From the NCBI RefSeq assembly GCF_947493125.1, contig NZ_CANLQB010000009.1:1-64000 (forward strand): 64,000 bases of DNA, written 5' to 3'. Of this stretch, positions 9,431 through 18,933 are shown in pieces (position 1 is the stretch's first letter; the number at the start of each line of letters is the position of its first letter). Below the pieces are notes generated by a model. It saw nothing but the letters and a program-made list of their open reading frames with translations. It had not been told where the DNA came from and did no database searches. Origin of the DNA: an uncultured Roseobacter sp. (GTDB lineage Bacteria > Pseudomonadota > Alphaproteobacteria > Rhodobacterales > Rhodobacteraceae). Both the position numbers and the translations under genes were made by a program.

Positions 9431-9654
9431 ACCAGTCTCCCGGCGCGGATCATGGTTAACGGGCCTTAACAATTGGTAAATGCCCGTATGAGCTTGGAGG
9501 ATCCCGTCCACAATGCGCCCGCGTTACGTCGAAGACGGCGCCGGAGACTTAGGGGAAAGCGCCCTCACCCCCATCGAGGGGGATCGTGCGCTGCGCGGCG
9601 GTCGCCGCGGGCGAAAGGCTTCAACGGTGCGCCTTGGTTTTCGGACGTGGGGCG
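9431..9654. other. Intergenic region without a supported gene
   Basis: Region between two minus-strand secreted-protein genes. Short open frames on the plus strand have no ribosome site and no recognisable product. A small stem, CCCCC/GGGGG around ATCGA (9568-9582), is present but lacks a T tract, so it is not called a terminator. Confidence 0.5.
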
Positions 9655-10080
9655 CTAGACACCGGCGCGCGCCTCGCAACGCCGGAACTGCTCGACGGGT
9701 TCTGCCGCGCCTTGCAGCGGGATCGCGACACGCTGATCGCCCAGCGTGGCGATGGCGGTCTCGTTGAAGGCGAGCCCGCGCAGCACGTTGCCAAAGCCGC
9801 GGTCGGTCACGGTGAGGGCCGTGCCATCGCCGTTCAGCTGATGCCGGTCGGTCGCGATGCCAAGCGCCGCACCGCCTTCGAAGTCCATGGAGAACACCGG
9901 CGCGGGGACCCACGGCGCGGGCCGTGTGAGCGTGATGGAATAGAGCGGCTGGGTCGGGTCATGGGTCAGTTCCACCGCCACCTCCGCCGTCTCATGGGTG
10001 AGGCGGCAGGGCAAGCCGGGCGTGAACTCCCAGGCGTGGGCCGTGGTGGCCAGCATCAGGGCAGGAAGGGCCGCTTTCAT
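9655..10080 (-). CDS. Hypothetical secreted protein
   Basis: 141 residues beginning with a short signal peptide (MKAALPALMLATTAHA). The mature part is beta-rich with two late Cys positions (LPCRLTHET, FRRCEA) that could form a disulphide. No family is recognised with confidence. It is read on the minus strand, like the preceding secreted-protein gene, but is separated from it by over 200 bases. Confidence 0.65.
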   Translation of the reverse strand: MKAALPALMLATTAHAWEFTPGLPCRLTHETAEVAVELTHDPTQPLYSITLTRPAPWVPAPVFSMDFEGGAALGIATDRHQLNGDGTALTVTDRGFGNVLRGLAFNETAIATLGDQRVAIPLQGAAEPVEQFRRCEARAGV

Positions 10081-10204
10081 GGCGCAAAGCTAGGCCGTTA
10101 CGCTTCGTTGACCAATACGGTCGGTTTCTGGGGTCTGTCGGATGAAAATCGCCGTCCGCGCTCCTATATGCTGGGGAATACGTCAGAAAACAGGAGACCG
10201 CCCT

Positions 10205-10450
10205 ATGAAATGCCCCGTGGATGGAACAACGCTGGTGATCACCGACCGCAGCGGGGTCGAGATCGACTATTGCCCAGAGTGCCGCGGGGTCTGGCTGGAC
10301 CGGGGCGAACTTGACAAGATCATCGACCGCAGCGCCTCAGCGCCGCCCCCACCCCCGCCGCAATCGCGGGGCTATGACGACCGGGGCGACCGGGGCGGGT
10401 ACCGCAAGAAGAAGCGCGGCGGGTTTCTCGAAGACATTTTCGACTTTTAA
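10205..10450 (+). CDS. zf-TFIIB-type zinc-ribbon protein
   Basis: 81 residues. It starts MKCPVDGT and continues DYCPECRGVWLDRGEL, the CPxC...CxxC(R/G)GxWLDxGEL pattern of the bacterial TFIIB-like zinc ribbon family. A proline run and a basic GGYRKKKRGG stretch lead to the C-terminal FLEDIFDF found in many relatives. ATG 10205 is preceded by AGGAGA at a good distance; the upstream frame from 10142 is rejected. Molecular function is not established for the family. Confidence 0.85.
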   Translation: MKCPVDGTTLVITDRSGVEIDYCPECRGVWLDRGELDKIIDRSASAPPPPPPQSRGYDDRGDRGGYRKKKRGGFLEDIFDF

Positions 10451-10468
10451 AGTGGCGCGGCTGGTGGG

Positions 10469-10807
10469 TCAGGCCAGCCGGCTCATCAGCACCATCGACA
10501 GCAGCGCACAGCCGAGCCCTGCGTATTCGCGCGCGTGCAGGTCTTCGCCGAACCACACCGCACCGATGATGGCCAGCGCGACGAGCGTGAGCATAGAATA
10601 GGCCACGCCCGCCTGCGCGAGTGTGACGTGCTGCATGGCGTAGAACCAGAACAGCGCCGAGACGCCGTAGAGCGCCACGCCGATTGCGACGTAAGTCGAG
10701 GTGATCGTGTGGCCCGCGTCGGCGGCGGTTTTTATGGCGAAATCGCCGATGATGACGATGAGCGCGGTGAAGAGGGCGAAGGCGTAGCCGAAGGCAAATT
10801 GGGTCAT
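10469..10807 (-). CDS. Small EamA/SMR-like drug/metabolite transporter
   Basis: 112 residues with four predicted membrane helices. The pattern (GYAFALFTALIVIIGDFAIK at the start, LAQAGVAYSMLTLVALAIIG later) is that of four-helix small multidrug resistance/EamA half transporters, which act as dimers in the inner membrane. Substrate is unknown. ATG 10807 is preferred over the upstream frame to 10861, which would add a polar tail. The gene is convergent with the zinc-ribbon gene. Confidence 0.75.
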   Translation of the reverse strand: MTQFAFGYAFALFTALIVIIGDFAIKTAADAGHTITSTYVAIGVALYGVSALFWFYAMQHVTLAQAGVAYSMLTLVALAIIGAVWFGEDLHAREYAGLGCALLSMVLMSRLA

Positions 10808-10971
10808 AAATACTCGCGGTTTGAAAAGGGTTTGGTTTGAAATGTGGGGAGTGTAGCACAAAAACCCGCCCCGTGCAGCTTTGGCCGCATTTTCGAGGTT
10901 GGCCCGCCGTCCAAACCAGCCGACTTCGCACGGCAGCGCCTGACCCTCCCCTTAGGGTTGGGCTCTCCGCG

Positions 10972-11580
10972 TCATTCGTCTGGTGAGTTCTTCAGCTGCT
11001 GCAGCCATGCGAGAAGACCTTCACGGTCTCTGAGTTCTAAGCGGTTCGGCATGTAGTGTTCCCATTCAGAAGCTACAGAAGGAGCAAAGAATGAAGTTGT
11101 GGTTATTACTGCTTTTGAGGCGTTTCTTTCCCTCGTAAGGGTTCCCATCATCGCGCGTACATCATTTGGGCTTACTCTGCGCCCTCTTTTGAACGCCTTG
11201 CATTGATCGATAATGCGCAACGCGCCAAAGCCGGATTTTTCGGCGATTACATCCATTCCGCCGTCCGCTGAATGTGAGGTAAGGGTCACAGAGAAGCCGT
11301 CCTTCTCGTAGCTTGCGGCGATAAACTCTTCGAAGCGCCTAGGATATTTTGAAAAGTCGTGCAGCAGTTCGGGATTCTGTTCGAGCTGTTTGAATATCTC
11401 CAACCAAGGAAAAGAAAGCGATCTGATTAGGTCGCCTTGCTCGACCTTCTCAGAGAGCTCAAGAATTTCAGTTGGTAAGACGAGCTCGTGCGAAAACTCA
11501 TCGATTTTGGGCTTAACAGGAGATGTTACAGGTGAGCTGGAAAGCCCAAGTCCTAGGTTGGAAATACTCAGTCCTGGCAT
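10972..11580 (-). CDS. Mrr-like restriction endonuclease family protein
   Basis: 202 residues. The C-terminal half is a PD-(D/E)xK nuclease of the Mrr_cat type: FEEFIAASYEKDGFSV, then SADGGMDVIAE with the catalytic Asp, then DQCKAFKRG giving Q-x-K, then a VITTTSFF strand. The N-terminal 75 residues are unrecognised and probably aid target recognition. No methylase or specificity gene is nearby, so a type IV (modified DNA) role or a solitary nuclease is possible. It starts 6 bases after the uvrB stop with no evident ribosome site, and its base composition is visibly AT-richer than uvrB, suggesting acquisition. Confidence 0.8.
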   Translation of the reverse strand: MPGLSISNLGLGLSSSPVTSPVKPKIDEFSHELVLPTEILELSEKVEQGDLIRSLSFPWLEIFKQLEQNPELLHDFSKYPRRFEEFIAASYEKDGFSVTLTSHSADGGMDVIAEKSGFGALRIIDQCKAFKRGRRVSPNDVRAMMGTLTRERNASKAVITTTSFFAPSVASEWEHYMPNRLELRDREGLLAWLQQLKNSPDE

Positions 11581-11586
11581 AAGAAT

Positions 11587-13794
11587 CTACCGCCCCATGC
11601 GTTTCCGCCGCGTCCCACCCCGCATACCGCCGCGGCCCATGGTGCTGCGGCCTGAGGCTTTCTGGGCGTCGTCGACGGCCTTCTCCACAGCATACTGCCG
11701 GGCCATGGGGTCGTCGGCGATGGCGAGGTCGACCGCCTCAAGCCGTTTGACCTCGTCGCGTAGCCGTGCTGCCTCTTCAAATTCGAGGTTTTCGGCGGCC
11801 TTGCGCATGTCGGCGCGCAGCCCGTCGAGCACGGCCTGCAGATTGCCGCCGGCGAGGCTCTTGTCGACCTTGGCGGTCACGCGGTTCATGTCCACGTCGC
11901 CTTTGTAAAGCCCGGCGAGGATGTCCTCGACGTTCTTCTTCACCGTCTCGGGCGTGATGCCGTGTTCTTCGTTATAGGCGATCTGCTTGGCGCGGCGGCG
12001 GTCGGTTTCGGCCAGCGCGCGCTCCATCGAGCCGGTGATGCGGTCGGCATACATGATTACGCGTCCGTCGGCGTTGCGGGCAGCCCGGCCGATGGTCTGG
12101 ATCAGCGAGGTCTCGGAGCGCAGGAAGCCTTCCTTATCCGCATCGAGGATCGCCACCAGCCCGCATTCGGGGATGTCGAGGCCTTCACGCAGCAGGTTGA
12201 TGCCGATCAGCACGTCGAAAGCGCCGAGGCGCAAATCACGCAGGATCTCGATGCGCTCGATGGTGTCGATATCGGAGTGCATGTAGCGCACGCGGATGCC
12301 CTGTTCGTGCATGTATTCGGTCAGGTCCTCGGCCATGCGTTTTGTGAGTGTGGTGCAGAGCGTGCGGTAGCCGTCGGCGGCGACCTTGCGCACCTCGTCG
12401 AGCAGATCGTCCACTTGCATCTCGACGGGGCGGATCTCCACCTCCGGGTCCAGAAGGCCGGTGGGGCGGATCACCTGTTCGGTGAAGACACCGCCCGTTT
12501 GTTCGATTTCCCAACTGGCGGGTGTGGCCGAGACAAAGACGGATTGCGGGCGCATCGCGTCCCACTCCTCGAACTTGAGGGGGCGGTTGTCCATGCACGA
12601 CGGCAGGCGGAAGCCGTGTTCGGCCAGCGTGAACTTGCGCCGGTAGTCGCCCTTGTACATGCCGCCGATCTGGGGCACGGAGACGTGGCTTTCATCCGCG
12701 AAGACGATGGCGTGATCGGGGATGAACTCGAAGAGCGTAGGCGGCGGCTCACCCGGGGCTCGGCCGGTGAGGTAACGCGAGTAGTTCTCGATGCCGTTGC
12801 AGACGCCCGTCGCCTCGAGCATCTCCAGATCGAAGTTGGTGCGCTGCTCCAGCCGCTGGGCTTCGAGCAGTTTGCCATCGTTTACAAGCTGATCGAGCCT
12901 GATCTTCAGCTCTTTCTTGATGCCGATGATCGCCTGCTGCATCGTCGGCTTGGGCGTGACGTAGTGGCTGTTGGCATAGACGCGGATCTGGTCGAAATTG
13001 TCGGTTTTTTCACCGGTCAGCGGGTCAAACTCGGTGATAGATTCCAGTTCTTCGCCGAAAAAAGACAACTTCCACGCGCGGTCTTCGAGGTGGGCGGGGA
13101 AGATTTCCAGGCTGTCGCCGCGCACGCGGAAGCTGCCGCGCTGGAAGGCCTGATCGTTGCGGCGGTATTGCTGGGCGACGAGGTCCGCCATCACCTGCCG
13201 CTGATCATAGGTCGAGCCCACCTTCAAATCCTGCGTCATCGCGCCGTAGGTCTCGACCGAGCCGATGCCGTAGATGCAGGAAACCGAAGCCACGATGATC
13301 ACATCGTCCCGCTCCAAGAGCGCGCGGGTGGCCGAGTGACGCATCCGGTCGATCTGTTCGTTGATCTGGCTCTCTTTCTCGATGTAGGTGTCGCTGCGCG
13401 GCACGTAAGCTTCGGGCTGGTAGTAGTCGTAATAGCTGACGAAATATTCCACCGCGTTGTCCGGAAAGAAGCCCTTGAACTCGCCGTAGAGCTGGGCTGC
13501 GAGCGTCTTGTTGGGGGCCAGAATGATCGCCGGGCGCTGGGTTTCCTCGATCACCTTGGCCATGGTGAAGGTCTTGCCGGTGCCGGTGGCGCCCAACAGC
13601 ACCTGGTCGCGCTCGCCCTGCACCACACCGGCGCTGAGCTCGGCGATGGCGGTGGGCTGGTCGCCGGCGGGCTCGAAGTCCGTGGCCATGACGAACTGCC
13701 TGCCGCCCTCCAGCTTGGGGCGGCTGCGCACGTCGGGGGCCGGGTTGGCCATGATCACGGGAGCGTCGGACGAATCGGTCTGGGCGTAGGGCAT
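11587..13794 (-). CDS. uvrB: Excinuclease ABC subunit B
   Basis: DNA damage verification subunit of nucleotide excision repair. The 735-residue protein has Walker A GATGTGKT at about residues 68-75, the beta-hairpin segment [12 protein letters not shown], helicase motifs ([18 protein letters not shown]) and a C-terminal UVR motif ([15 protein letters not shown]) that contacts UvrC. It ends with a Gly/Arg-rich tail ([14 protein letters not shown]), common in alphaproteobacteria. The N-terminal 30 residues are a family-variable extension and the exact start is less certain. Confidence 0.97.
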   Translation of the reverse strand: MPYAQTDSSDAPVIMANPAPDVRSRPKLEGGRQFVMATDFEPAGDQPTAIAELSAGVVQGERDQVLLGATGTGKTFTMAKVIEETQRPAIILAPNKTLAAQLYGEFKGFFPDNAVEYFVSYYDYYQPEAYVPRSDTYIEKESQINEQIDRMRHSATRALLERDDVIIVASVSCIYGIGSVETYGAMTQDLKVGSTYDQRQVMADLVAQQYRRNDQAFQRGSFRVRGDSLEIFPAHLEDRAWKLSFFGEELESITEFDPLTGEKTDNFDQIRVYANSHYVTPKPTMQQAIIGIKKELKIRLDQLVNDGKLLEAQRLEQRTNFDLEMLEATGVCNGIENYSRYLTGRAPGEPPPTLFEFIPDHAIVFADESHVSVPQIGGMYKGDYRRKFTLAEHGFRLPSCMDNRPLKFEEWDAMRPQSVFVSATPASWEIEQTGGVFTEQVIRPTGLLDPEVEIRPVEMQVDDLLDEVRKVAADGYRTLCTTLTKRMAEDLTEYMHEQGIRVRYMHSDIDTIERIEILRDLRLGAFDVLIGINLLREGLDIPECGLVAILDADKEGFLRSETSLIQTIGRAARNADGRVIMYADRITGSMERALAETDRRRAKQIAYNEEHGITPETVKKNVEDILAGLYKGDVDMNRVTAKVDKSLAGGNLQAVLDGLRADMRKAAENLEFEEAARLRDEVKRLEAVDLAIADDPMARQYAVEKAVDDAQKASGRSTMGRGGMRGGTRRKRMGR

Positions 13795-13878
13795 GGAGCT
13801 TCCTTCGGAGGTCCCTTCAAAGGTGCCACGAATTGTCAGGGGTTCAAGGGGCGCACGGGTCGCTCATGACAAAAATTG

Positions 13879-14613
13879 TCAGCTGGGTCGGTGGCCCAGT
13901 CCCCCGGCGCGCTGCCCGATCAACTGGCAGCCCAGCGTGCGGGTCAGCGCCTCGGTCAGCTCGTCCAGCGTCTCGGCGGAGGCATAGGTGCCGCCCGTCC
14001 GGTCGGCGAGGCAACGGGCGACGGTCACGCGGCGCTCGTAACCTTCGTCCTGCGGGTCGTCCCAGCCGAAATGATCGTCCCGCACCTTGAAGCCGATCAC
14101 ATGCACGGTGAGGTCATGCGCGTCCGCCGCGAGTTCAGAGGCCAAGGTGCAGGGCTGGCCGTTGCACGTCTCCTTGCCGTCGGTCAGCAGCACGATCACG
14201 CCCGGGTCCGCCCGATAGTTCAGCACTTCGGCGGCGCGTTCCACCGCCTTGGTCAGCGGTGTCTCGCCCGCGGGCTGCAGGCGGTCCACGGCGTCGATGA
14301 TCGGGCCTGCGGCGTTCGGACGGGGTGCAAAGCGCAGCTGGATATTGCCGCAGGCCTCGGGTTGACCCGGTCCGTAAATCACCAGGCCCACCCGGCGCAC
14401 GGCGGCGATCTGCGGCATGCTGTCCTGGACCGCGCGGCGCGCTTCGAAAATGCGTGGCTCATCCAGCAGGTTGAACCCCATCTCGGACATCGAGCCCGAG
14501 CCGTCGAAGACGAGCATCGCATCGTCGGTGCAACTTTGCGAGGCGATGAGCGGCCCGGCGGCCAGCATCGCCGTCGTCGCCAACATCACGCCGAAAGATC
14601 GTTTGGCCGTCAT
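13879..14613 (-). CDS. Secreted von Willebrand factor type A domain protein
   Basis: 244 residues with a signal peptide ([21 protein letters not shown]), then a VWA domain with a complete MIDAS start ([12 protein letters not shown]), the Thr of GETPLTKAV and the Asp of LLTDGKETC. Four or more Cys residues suggest periplasmic disulphides. It presumably binds a divalent metal and a protein partner; the partner is unknown. ATG 14613 has the strong ribosome site AGGAGG, so the longer frame from 14640 is not used. Confidence 0.85.
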   Translation of the reverse strand: MTAKRSFGVMLATTAMLAAGPLIASQSCTDDAMLVFDGSGSMSEMGFNLLDEPRIFEARRAVQDSMPQIAAVRRVGLVIYGPGQPEACGNIQLRFAPRPNAAGPIIDAVDRLQPAGETPLTKAVERAAEVLNYRADPGVIVLLTDGKETCNGQPCTLASELAADAHDLTVHVIGFKVRDDHFGWDDPQDEGYERRVTVARCLADRTGGTYASAETLDELTEALTRTLGCQLIGQRAGGLGHRPS

Positions 14614-14753
14614 GGGGTCCTCCTGCGGAAAGTCTCGCAAATGCGCGGGGGCCTGTCTATCCCGCCAAAGTAGCGAGGGTTTGCGGTATTTGGCGTCTTG
14701 CCCTGCGGGCTCAAAATGCCGATATAGAGAGCAGCGATCCGAGGAGTTTTGCC

Positions 14754-15065
14754 ATGCGCGCGCGCATCTATCAGCCAGCCAAAACCGCGATGCAGTCGGG
14801 CACCGCCAAGACCCACAACTGGGTGTTGGACTTTGCGCCGGCTTCGGCCCGCGAGGTCGATCCGCTGATGGGCTGGACCTCCTCGGATGACACGCAGAGC
14901 CAGGTGCGGCTGCGCTTCAAGACCAAGGAGGCGGCTGTCGAATACGCGCGGGACAACGGCATTGACGCGGTGGTGCAGGAGCCGAAGAAGCGCCGCCCCA
15001 ATATCCGCCCCGGCGGCTATGGCGAGAACTTCGCCACCGGACGGCGCGGCGCCTGGACGCATTGA
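14754..15065 (+). CDS. ETC complex I accessory subunit, NDUFS4-like
   Basis: 103 residues matching the ETC complex I subunit conserved region, the bacterial homologue of mitochondrial NDUFS4: [14 protein letters not shown] at the start, NWVLDF, then [15 protein letters not shown] and a basic tail ([16 protein letters not shown]). It binds the matrix-side arm of NADH:quinone oxidoreductase. In alphaproteobacteria the gene is normally away from the nuo operon, as here. A GAGGAG ribosome site precedes ATG 14754. Confidence 0.93.
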   Translation: MRARIYQPAKTAMQSGTAKTHNWVLDFAPASAREVDPLMGWTSSDDTQSQVRLRFKTKEAAVEYARDNGIDAVVQEPKKRRPNIRPGGYGENFATGRRGAWTH

Positions 15066-15306
15066 AAAAGTCCGGATCCGCGCGCGGCCCGTCGGAGGTC
15101 CGCGCGGTCTTGGTTGGCGATGGGTCCATCGGCGGTCAGGGCTTCGTGCCCGGCCAGTGAGCCGTGCTTCCTGCCTCACTGTCGTGGAAGCATCCCCACC
15201 ATGTGACCGCACCGAAAGGCCGGGGTGAGGCGGCACAGGCGGCGCAGGCCTTCTGTTTTGCAAAGCATCGACGGATCGCGCGGCTGTGGGTTGATCCTAA
15301 ACGGCG
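15066..15306. other. Intergenic region, no gene recognised
   Basis: GC-rich spacer between the complex I subunit gene and the promoter of the catabolic operon. Neither strand has a convincing coding frame or RNA fold. An imperfect inverted repeat, CCGCGCG...CGCGCGG-like, lies just after the complex I gene (15078-15107) and might end that transcript, but no T tract follows. Confidence 0.4.
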
Positions 15307-15336
15307 TTGACAGCTGGCACGTGCCGATCCTATCAT
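15307..15336 (+). promoter_or_regulatory. Sigma70-type promoter of the pyridine-catabolic operon
   Basis: TTGACA at 15307-15312 and TATCAT at 15331-15336, separated by 18 bases, make the best -35/-10 pair seen in the window. The expected transcript start near 15343 leaves a leader of under 30 bases before GTG 15371. The -10 box touches the operator-like site that starts at 15336, as expected for steric repression. Confidence 0.65.
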
Positions 15337-15347
15337 TTGCATACGAA
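15336..15347. promoter_or_regulatory. Putative MarR operator, site 1
   Basis: TTTGCATACGAA, a near-palindrome overlapping the -10 box of the operon that contains the MarR gene. It shares the pattern TTYGYAYRCNAA with three other sites at 24069, 24173 and 25133, each in front of a different unit of the same catabolic region. That the MarR protein at 22439 binds here is inferred from position and recurrence. Confidence 0.55.
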
Positions 15348-15370
15348 CAAATTTATGCGTGAGGTCTCGC

Positions 15371-16201
15371 GTGAGCTATTTCGCTCCGGACAGTCTGACG
15401 GACGCCTTGAGCCACCTGGCCGGTGAGCCGGGGCAGATTGTGGCGGGGGGCACGGATGTCTATCCCGCCCGGGGCCGGAGACCGGCGGCCGAGCGCTATC
15501 TGGATGTCACGCGGATTGCCGGGTTTACGGAGGTGTCGCACGGGCCGGAGGGCAGCCGATTTGGTGCCGCGGTCACCTGGAGCGATATCGTCAGAGCGGA
15601 TCTGCCGCCGGTGTTTGACGGGCTCAAGGCCGCGGCGAAAGAGGTCGGCAGCATTCAGATCCAGAACGCGGGCACGCTGGCCGGGAATATCTGCAATGCG
15701 TCACCTGCCGCCGACGGGGTGCCCGCGCTGATGACGCTCGACGCGCAGGTCGAGATCGCCAGCGCTGCAAGAGGAGTGCGGCGGGTGCCGCTCGAGGCGT
15801 TCCTGACCGGTGTGCGCCGGACGGCTCTGGAGGCGGATGAGTTGGTCACGGCCATCTGGATCCCTGCACAGCCGGACGGCATGCGCGGCGCCTTTGAGAA
15901 GCTTGGCGCGCGCCGGTATCTGGTGATTTCCATCTGCATGACCGCCGCGGCGGTCGCGGTTGATGCGCAGGGCCGGATTTCCGACGCCCGGATTGCGGTT
16001 GGTGCCTGTTCCGCCGTCGCGCAGCGCTTGCGCTCATTGGAGCAGGAGGTGATCGGCCTGTCGCCCGACGCGGTCACTGTGACCGAGACCCACCTCGCGC
16101 CGCTCTCCCCGATTGACGACGTTCGCGGCGCGGCGTCCTACAGGTTGGATGCGGTGGGCGCCCAGATTGTCCGGGCGATCCGGGCGGCGGGCACCCGATG
16201 A
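15371..16201 (+). CDS. Molybdenum hydroxylase FAD-binding subunit (CoxM/XdhA-like; nicotinate dehydrogenase type)
   Basis: 276 residues of the FAD-binding domain 5 / CO dehydrogenase C-terminal type. The flavin-contacting segments are IVAGGTDVYPA near the start and QIQNAGTLAGNICNASPAADG about one third in. It would pass electrons from the FeS domain of the next gene product to an acceptor. GTG 15371 is chosen: a GAGG ribosome site lies 6 bases upstream; GTG 15359 is the alternative. The stop overlaps the next start (ATGA). As first gene of the operon it lies directly behind promoter and operator site 1. Substrate is inferred from the downstream reductase and amidohydrolase, not from this sequence. 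Confidence 0.88.
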   Translation: MSYFAPDSLTDALSHLAGEPGQIVAGGTDVYPARGRRPAAERYLDVTRIAGFTEVSHGPEGSRFGAAVTWSDIVRADLPPVFDGLKAAAKEVGSIQIQNAGTLAGNICNASPAADGVPALMTLDAQVEIASAARGVRRVPLEAFLTGVRRTALEADELVTAIWIPAQPDGMRGAFEKLGARRYLVISICMTAAAVAVDAQGRISDARIAVGACSAVAQRLRSLEQEVIGLSPDAVTVTETHLAPLSPIDDVRGAASYRLDAVGAQIVRAIRAAGTR

Positions 16202-18933
16202 GCAAGGATTTCATCCATCCGACGCTGGCCTTCCGGCTCAATCAGGCGGATGTGATGGCCGCGCCGGCGCCCGGCCAGCGCCTGTCCGAAGTGTTGCGCG
16301 AGGAGCTAGGAGCCCGGGATGTGAAGGTCGGCTGCGATGCCGGCGATTGCGGGGCCTGCACTGTCCTGCTCGATGGCCAGCCCGTCTGTGCCTGCCTGAC
16401 GCCGGCGCATCAGGTGCAGGGCCGCGAGGTCGACACCTGGGCCGGGCTTTATGAAAGCGATCCGACGGCCAAAGCTCTGGTGCAGAGCTTCAGGGGCCAC
16501 GGGGCGGCGCAATGCGGGATCTGTACGCCAGGGATGATGATCTCGGCGACGGCGCTTCTGCGCGCGCGGACCGCGCCATCGGAAGAGGAGGTGCAGGAGG
16601 CTCTGGGTGGCGTGCTGTGCCGCTGTACCGGGTATCGCAAGATCATTGACGCCGTGATGGGCGTGCCTGCGATGACAACGGAAGAGAGCGACCGGGTCGG
16701 GGCGCCGATCCCGCATGTGGATGCGGAGGCGAAGATGTCGGGCGCGCTGGCCTATGGCGACGACGTGGCCCACGCAGGCTGCCCGGAGATCGTTGTGATC
16801 CGCGCGCCATATCACCATGCGAGGTTCGACTTCGGCGATCTGGACGGCTTTGCGGCGGCGCATGGCCTCGTGGCGATCCTGACGGCGGCGGATGTGCCGG
16901 GGCGGAACCTCTTCGGCGTGATCCCGCAATTCGTCGACCAGCCTGTCTTTGCAGAAGGGACGACGCGGTTTCGCGGCGAGGCGGTGGCGGCCATCGTCGC
17001 CGCGCCGGAGATCCTCGCAGGGCTCGACCTTGAGAGCTTCCCTGTGACCTGGCACGCTCTCCCGGCTGTGAACGACATACAATCCGCGCAGGCGCCCGAG
17101 GCGGCAGAGCTTCACGCGGGCCGCGCGCAGAATGTGATGTGCGGCGGGTTTGTCGCGCGCGGGGATGCCGAGGCTGCGCTGGCACAGGCCGATGTGGTGG
17201 TCGAGGGGCGGTTCCGCAGCGGATTTGTCGAACATGCCTATATCGAGCCCGAGGCCGGTTTTGCCCAGGTGGTCGAGGGCCGCCTTGAAGTGCACGCCTG
17301 CACGCAGGCGCCGATCATGGACCGCGAGGCGCTGGAGGTCATTCTGGGGATGGACGCCTCCCGGATCCGGATCGTGCCCACGGGCATCGGAGGGGGCTTT
17401 GGCTCCAAACTGGATCTGACGGTGCAGCCGTTTCTGGCCATCGCGGCACTCAAGACCGGGCAGCCGGTGCGGATGCGGTATGCGCGCGTGGAGTCGATGC
17501 AAAGCTCGACCAAGCGCCATCCGTCGGACATCACGCTGCGGATCGGCGCAGACCGGGATGGCACGATCCGCGGTGTCAGCTTCTATGGAGAGTTCGACAC
17601 CGGTGCCTATGCCAGCTGGGGGCCGACCGTGGCCAATCGTGTGCCGGTGCATGCCTCCGGGCCATATGCGGTGACGGATTACCGCGCAGAATCCAAGGGC
17701 ATCCATACCAACAACCCGCCTGCCGGGGCCTTTCGGGGCTTTGGCGTGCCGCAGTCCGCCATCGCCCAGGAGAGCCTGTTTGACGAGCTGGCGGAGAAAC
17801 TGGGCCTCGATCCTCTGGAGTTCCGGATAGCCAATGCGCTGGAGAACGGCGTGCCGACGGTTTGCGGGCAGGTGTTCGAGCAGGGCGTGGGGATCAAGGC
17901 CTGCCTGACGGCCCTGCGGCCTGCCTGGGCGCGGGAGCGTGCCGAGGCGGCGGCCTTCAACAGCCGCAACGCGACGCTGAAGCGTGGGGTCGGCGTTGCG
18001 GGGGGCTGGTACGGCTGCGGGAATACGTCCTTGCCGAACCCGTCGACGATCAAGTCAGGGATCACGCCCGATGGTCGCGTCGTGCTGCATCAGGGCGCCG
18101 TGGACATCGGGCAGGGCTCGAACACCGTGATCACCCAGATCTTTGCGCAGGCGCTTGGCGTGCCGGTGGCGCAGGTCGCGCGGGTCGGGGCCGATACGGA
18201 TATCACGCCGGATGCCGGCAAGACCTCGGCCTCGCGCCAGACCTATGTGTCGGGCAACGCGGCTGAGCGGTCCGGCGCGGCGTTGCGGGCGCAGATTCTG
18301 GAGAAGATCAACGTGGGCCCGGATGCTGCCCTGAGCCTCGCGCCCGGTGCGGTGCTGGCCGAAGATGCGGAAGGGGTGCACGCGCTGGATCTCTCGGAGA
18401 TGCCCTTGGATGCTCATGGCTATGTGTTCTGTGCCGAGGAAACCTATGATCCGCCGACGGAACCGCTGGATGCCAATGGCCAGGGCGCGCCTTACGCGCA
18501 GTTTGGCTATGCGGCCCATCTGGCGGTGGTCGAGGTCGACACCGAGATGGGCACGGTCAGACCGGTCCGCTTTGTCGCGGCGCATGATGTGGGCCGGGCC
18601 ATCAACCCGATGCTGGTGGAGGGCCAGGTGCACGGCGGAATTGCGCAGGGGCTCGGCATGGCGCTGATGGAAGAATACATCCCCGGACGCACCGAGAACC
18701 TGCACGACTATCTGATCCCGACCATCGGGGATGTGCCGCCCATCGAGACGCTGATCATCGAAGAACCCGACCCGCATGGCCCCCATGGGGCGAAGGGGTT
18801 GGGCGAGCATGTGCTGATCCCAACGGCGCCCGCACTGCTCAATGCGATCGAGGCGGCGACGGGTGTGCGGCTAACGCAGGTGCCCGCCACGCCTGGGCGG
18901 GTGCGCGCGGCCATTCTGAAAGGCGCGTCATGA
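16198..18933 (+). CDS. Molybdenum hydroxylase, fused [2Fe-2S] and molybdopterin subunit
   Basis: 911 residues. The N-terminal about 155 residues carry the two [2Fe-2S] sites: CDAGDCGAC with a following Cys (plant-type), then CGIC and CRC in LCRCTGYRKI. The remainder is the xanthine-dehydrogenase large subunit with TGIGGGFGSKLD, AFRGFGVPQSA, the GQGSNT pterin-contact region and GAKGLGEH containing the active-site Glu. It would hydroxylate an N-heteroaromatic ring next to nitrogen using water, for example nicotinate to 6-hydroxynicotinate. Fusion of FeS and Mo parts in one chain differs from the four-subunit E. barkeri nicotinate dehydrogenase. Both ends overlap neighbours by ATGA. The exact substrate is inferred from context. 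Confidence 0.88.
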   Translation: MSKDFIHPTLAFRLNQADVMAAPAPGQRLSEVLREELGARDVKVGCDAGDCGACTVLLDGQPVCACLTPAHQVQGREVDTWAGLYESDPTAKALVQSFRGHGAAQCGICTPGMMISATALLRARTAPSEEEVQEALGGVLCRCTGYRKIIDAVMGVPAMTTEESDRVGAPIPHVDAEAKMSGALAYGDDVAHAGCPEIVVIRAPYHHARFDFGDLDGFAAAHGLVAILTAADVPGRNLFGVIPQFVDQPVFAEGTTRFRGEAVAAIVAAPEILAGLDLESFPVTWHALPAVNDIQSAQAPEAAELHAGRAQNVMCGGFVARGDAEAALAQADVVVEGRFRSGFVEHAYIEPEAGFAQVVEGRLEVHACTQAPIMDREALEVILGMDASRIRIVPTGIGGGFGSKLDLTVQPFLAIAALKTGQPVRMRYARVESMQSSTKRHPSDITLRIGADRDGTIRGVSFYGEFDTGAYASWGPTVANRVPVHASGPYAVTDYRAESKGIHTNNPPAGAFRGFGVPQSAIAQESLFDELAEKLGLDPLEFRIANALENGVPTVCGQVFEQGVGIKACLTALRPAWARERAEAAAFNSRNATLKRGVGVAGGWYGCGNTSLPNPSTIKSGITPDGRVVLHQGAVDIGQGSNTVITQIFAQALGVPVAQVARVGADTDITPDAGKTSASRQTYVSGNAAERSGAALRAQILEKINVGPDAALSLAPGAVLAEDAEGVHALDLSEMPLDAHGYVFCAEETYDPPTEPLDANGQGAPYAQFGYAAHLAVVEVDTEMGTVRPVRFVAAHDVGRAINPMLVEGQVHGGIAQGLGMALMEEYIPGRTENLHDYLIPTIGDVPPIETLIIEEPDPHGPHGAKGLGEHVLIPTAPALLNAIEAATGVRLTQVPATPGRVRAAILKGAS

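Noticed and set aside
9568-9582. CCCCC-ATCGA-GGGGG stem as a terminator
   Set aside because: Short stem with no T tract on either strand and not placed right behind a gene end.
11962-13869. Plus-strand open frame of 635 codons opposite uvrB
   Set aside because: Shadow of uvrB; no motif, and the uvrB helicase motifs are intact on the minus strand.
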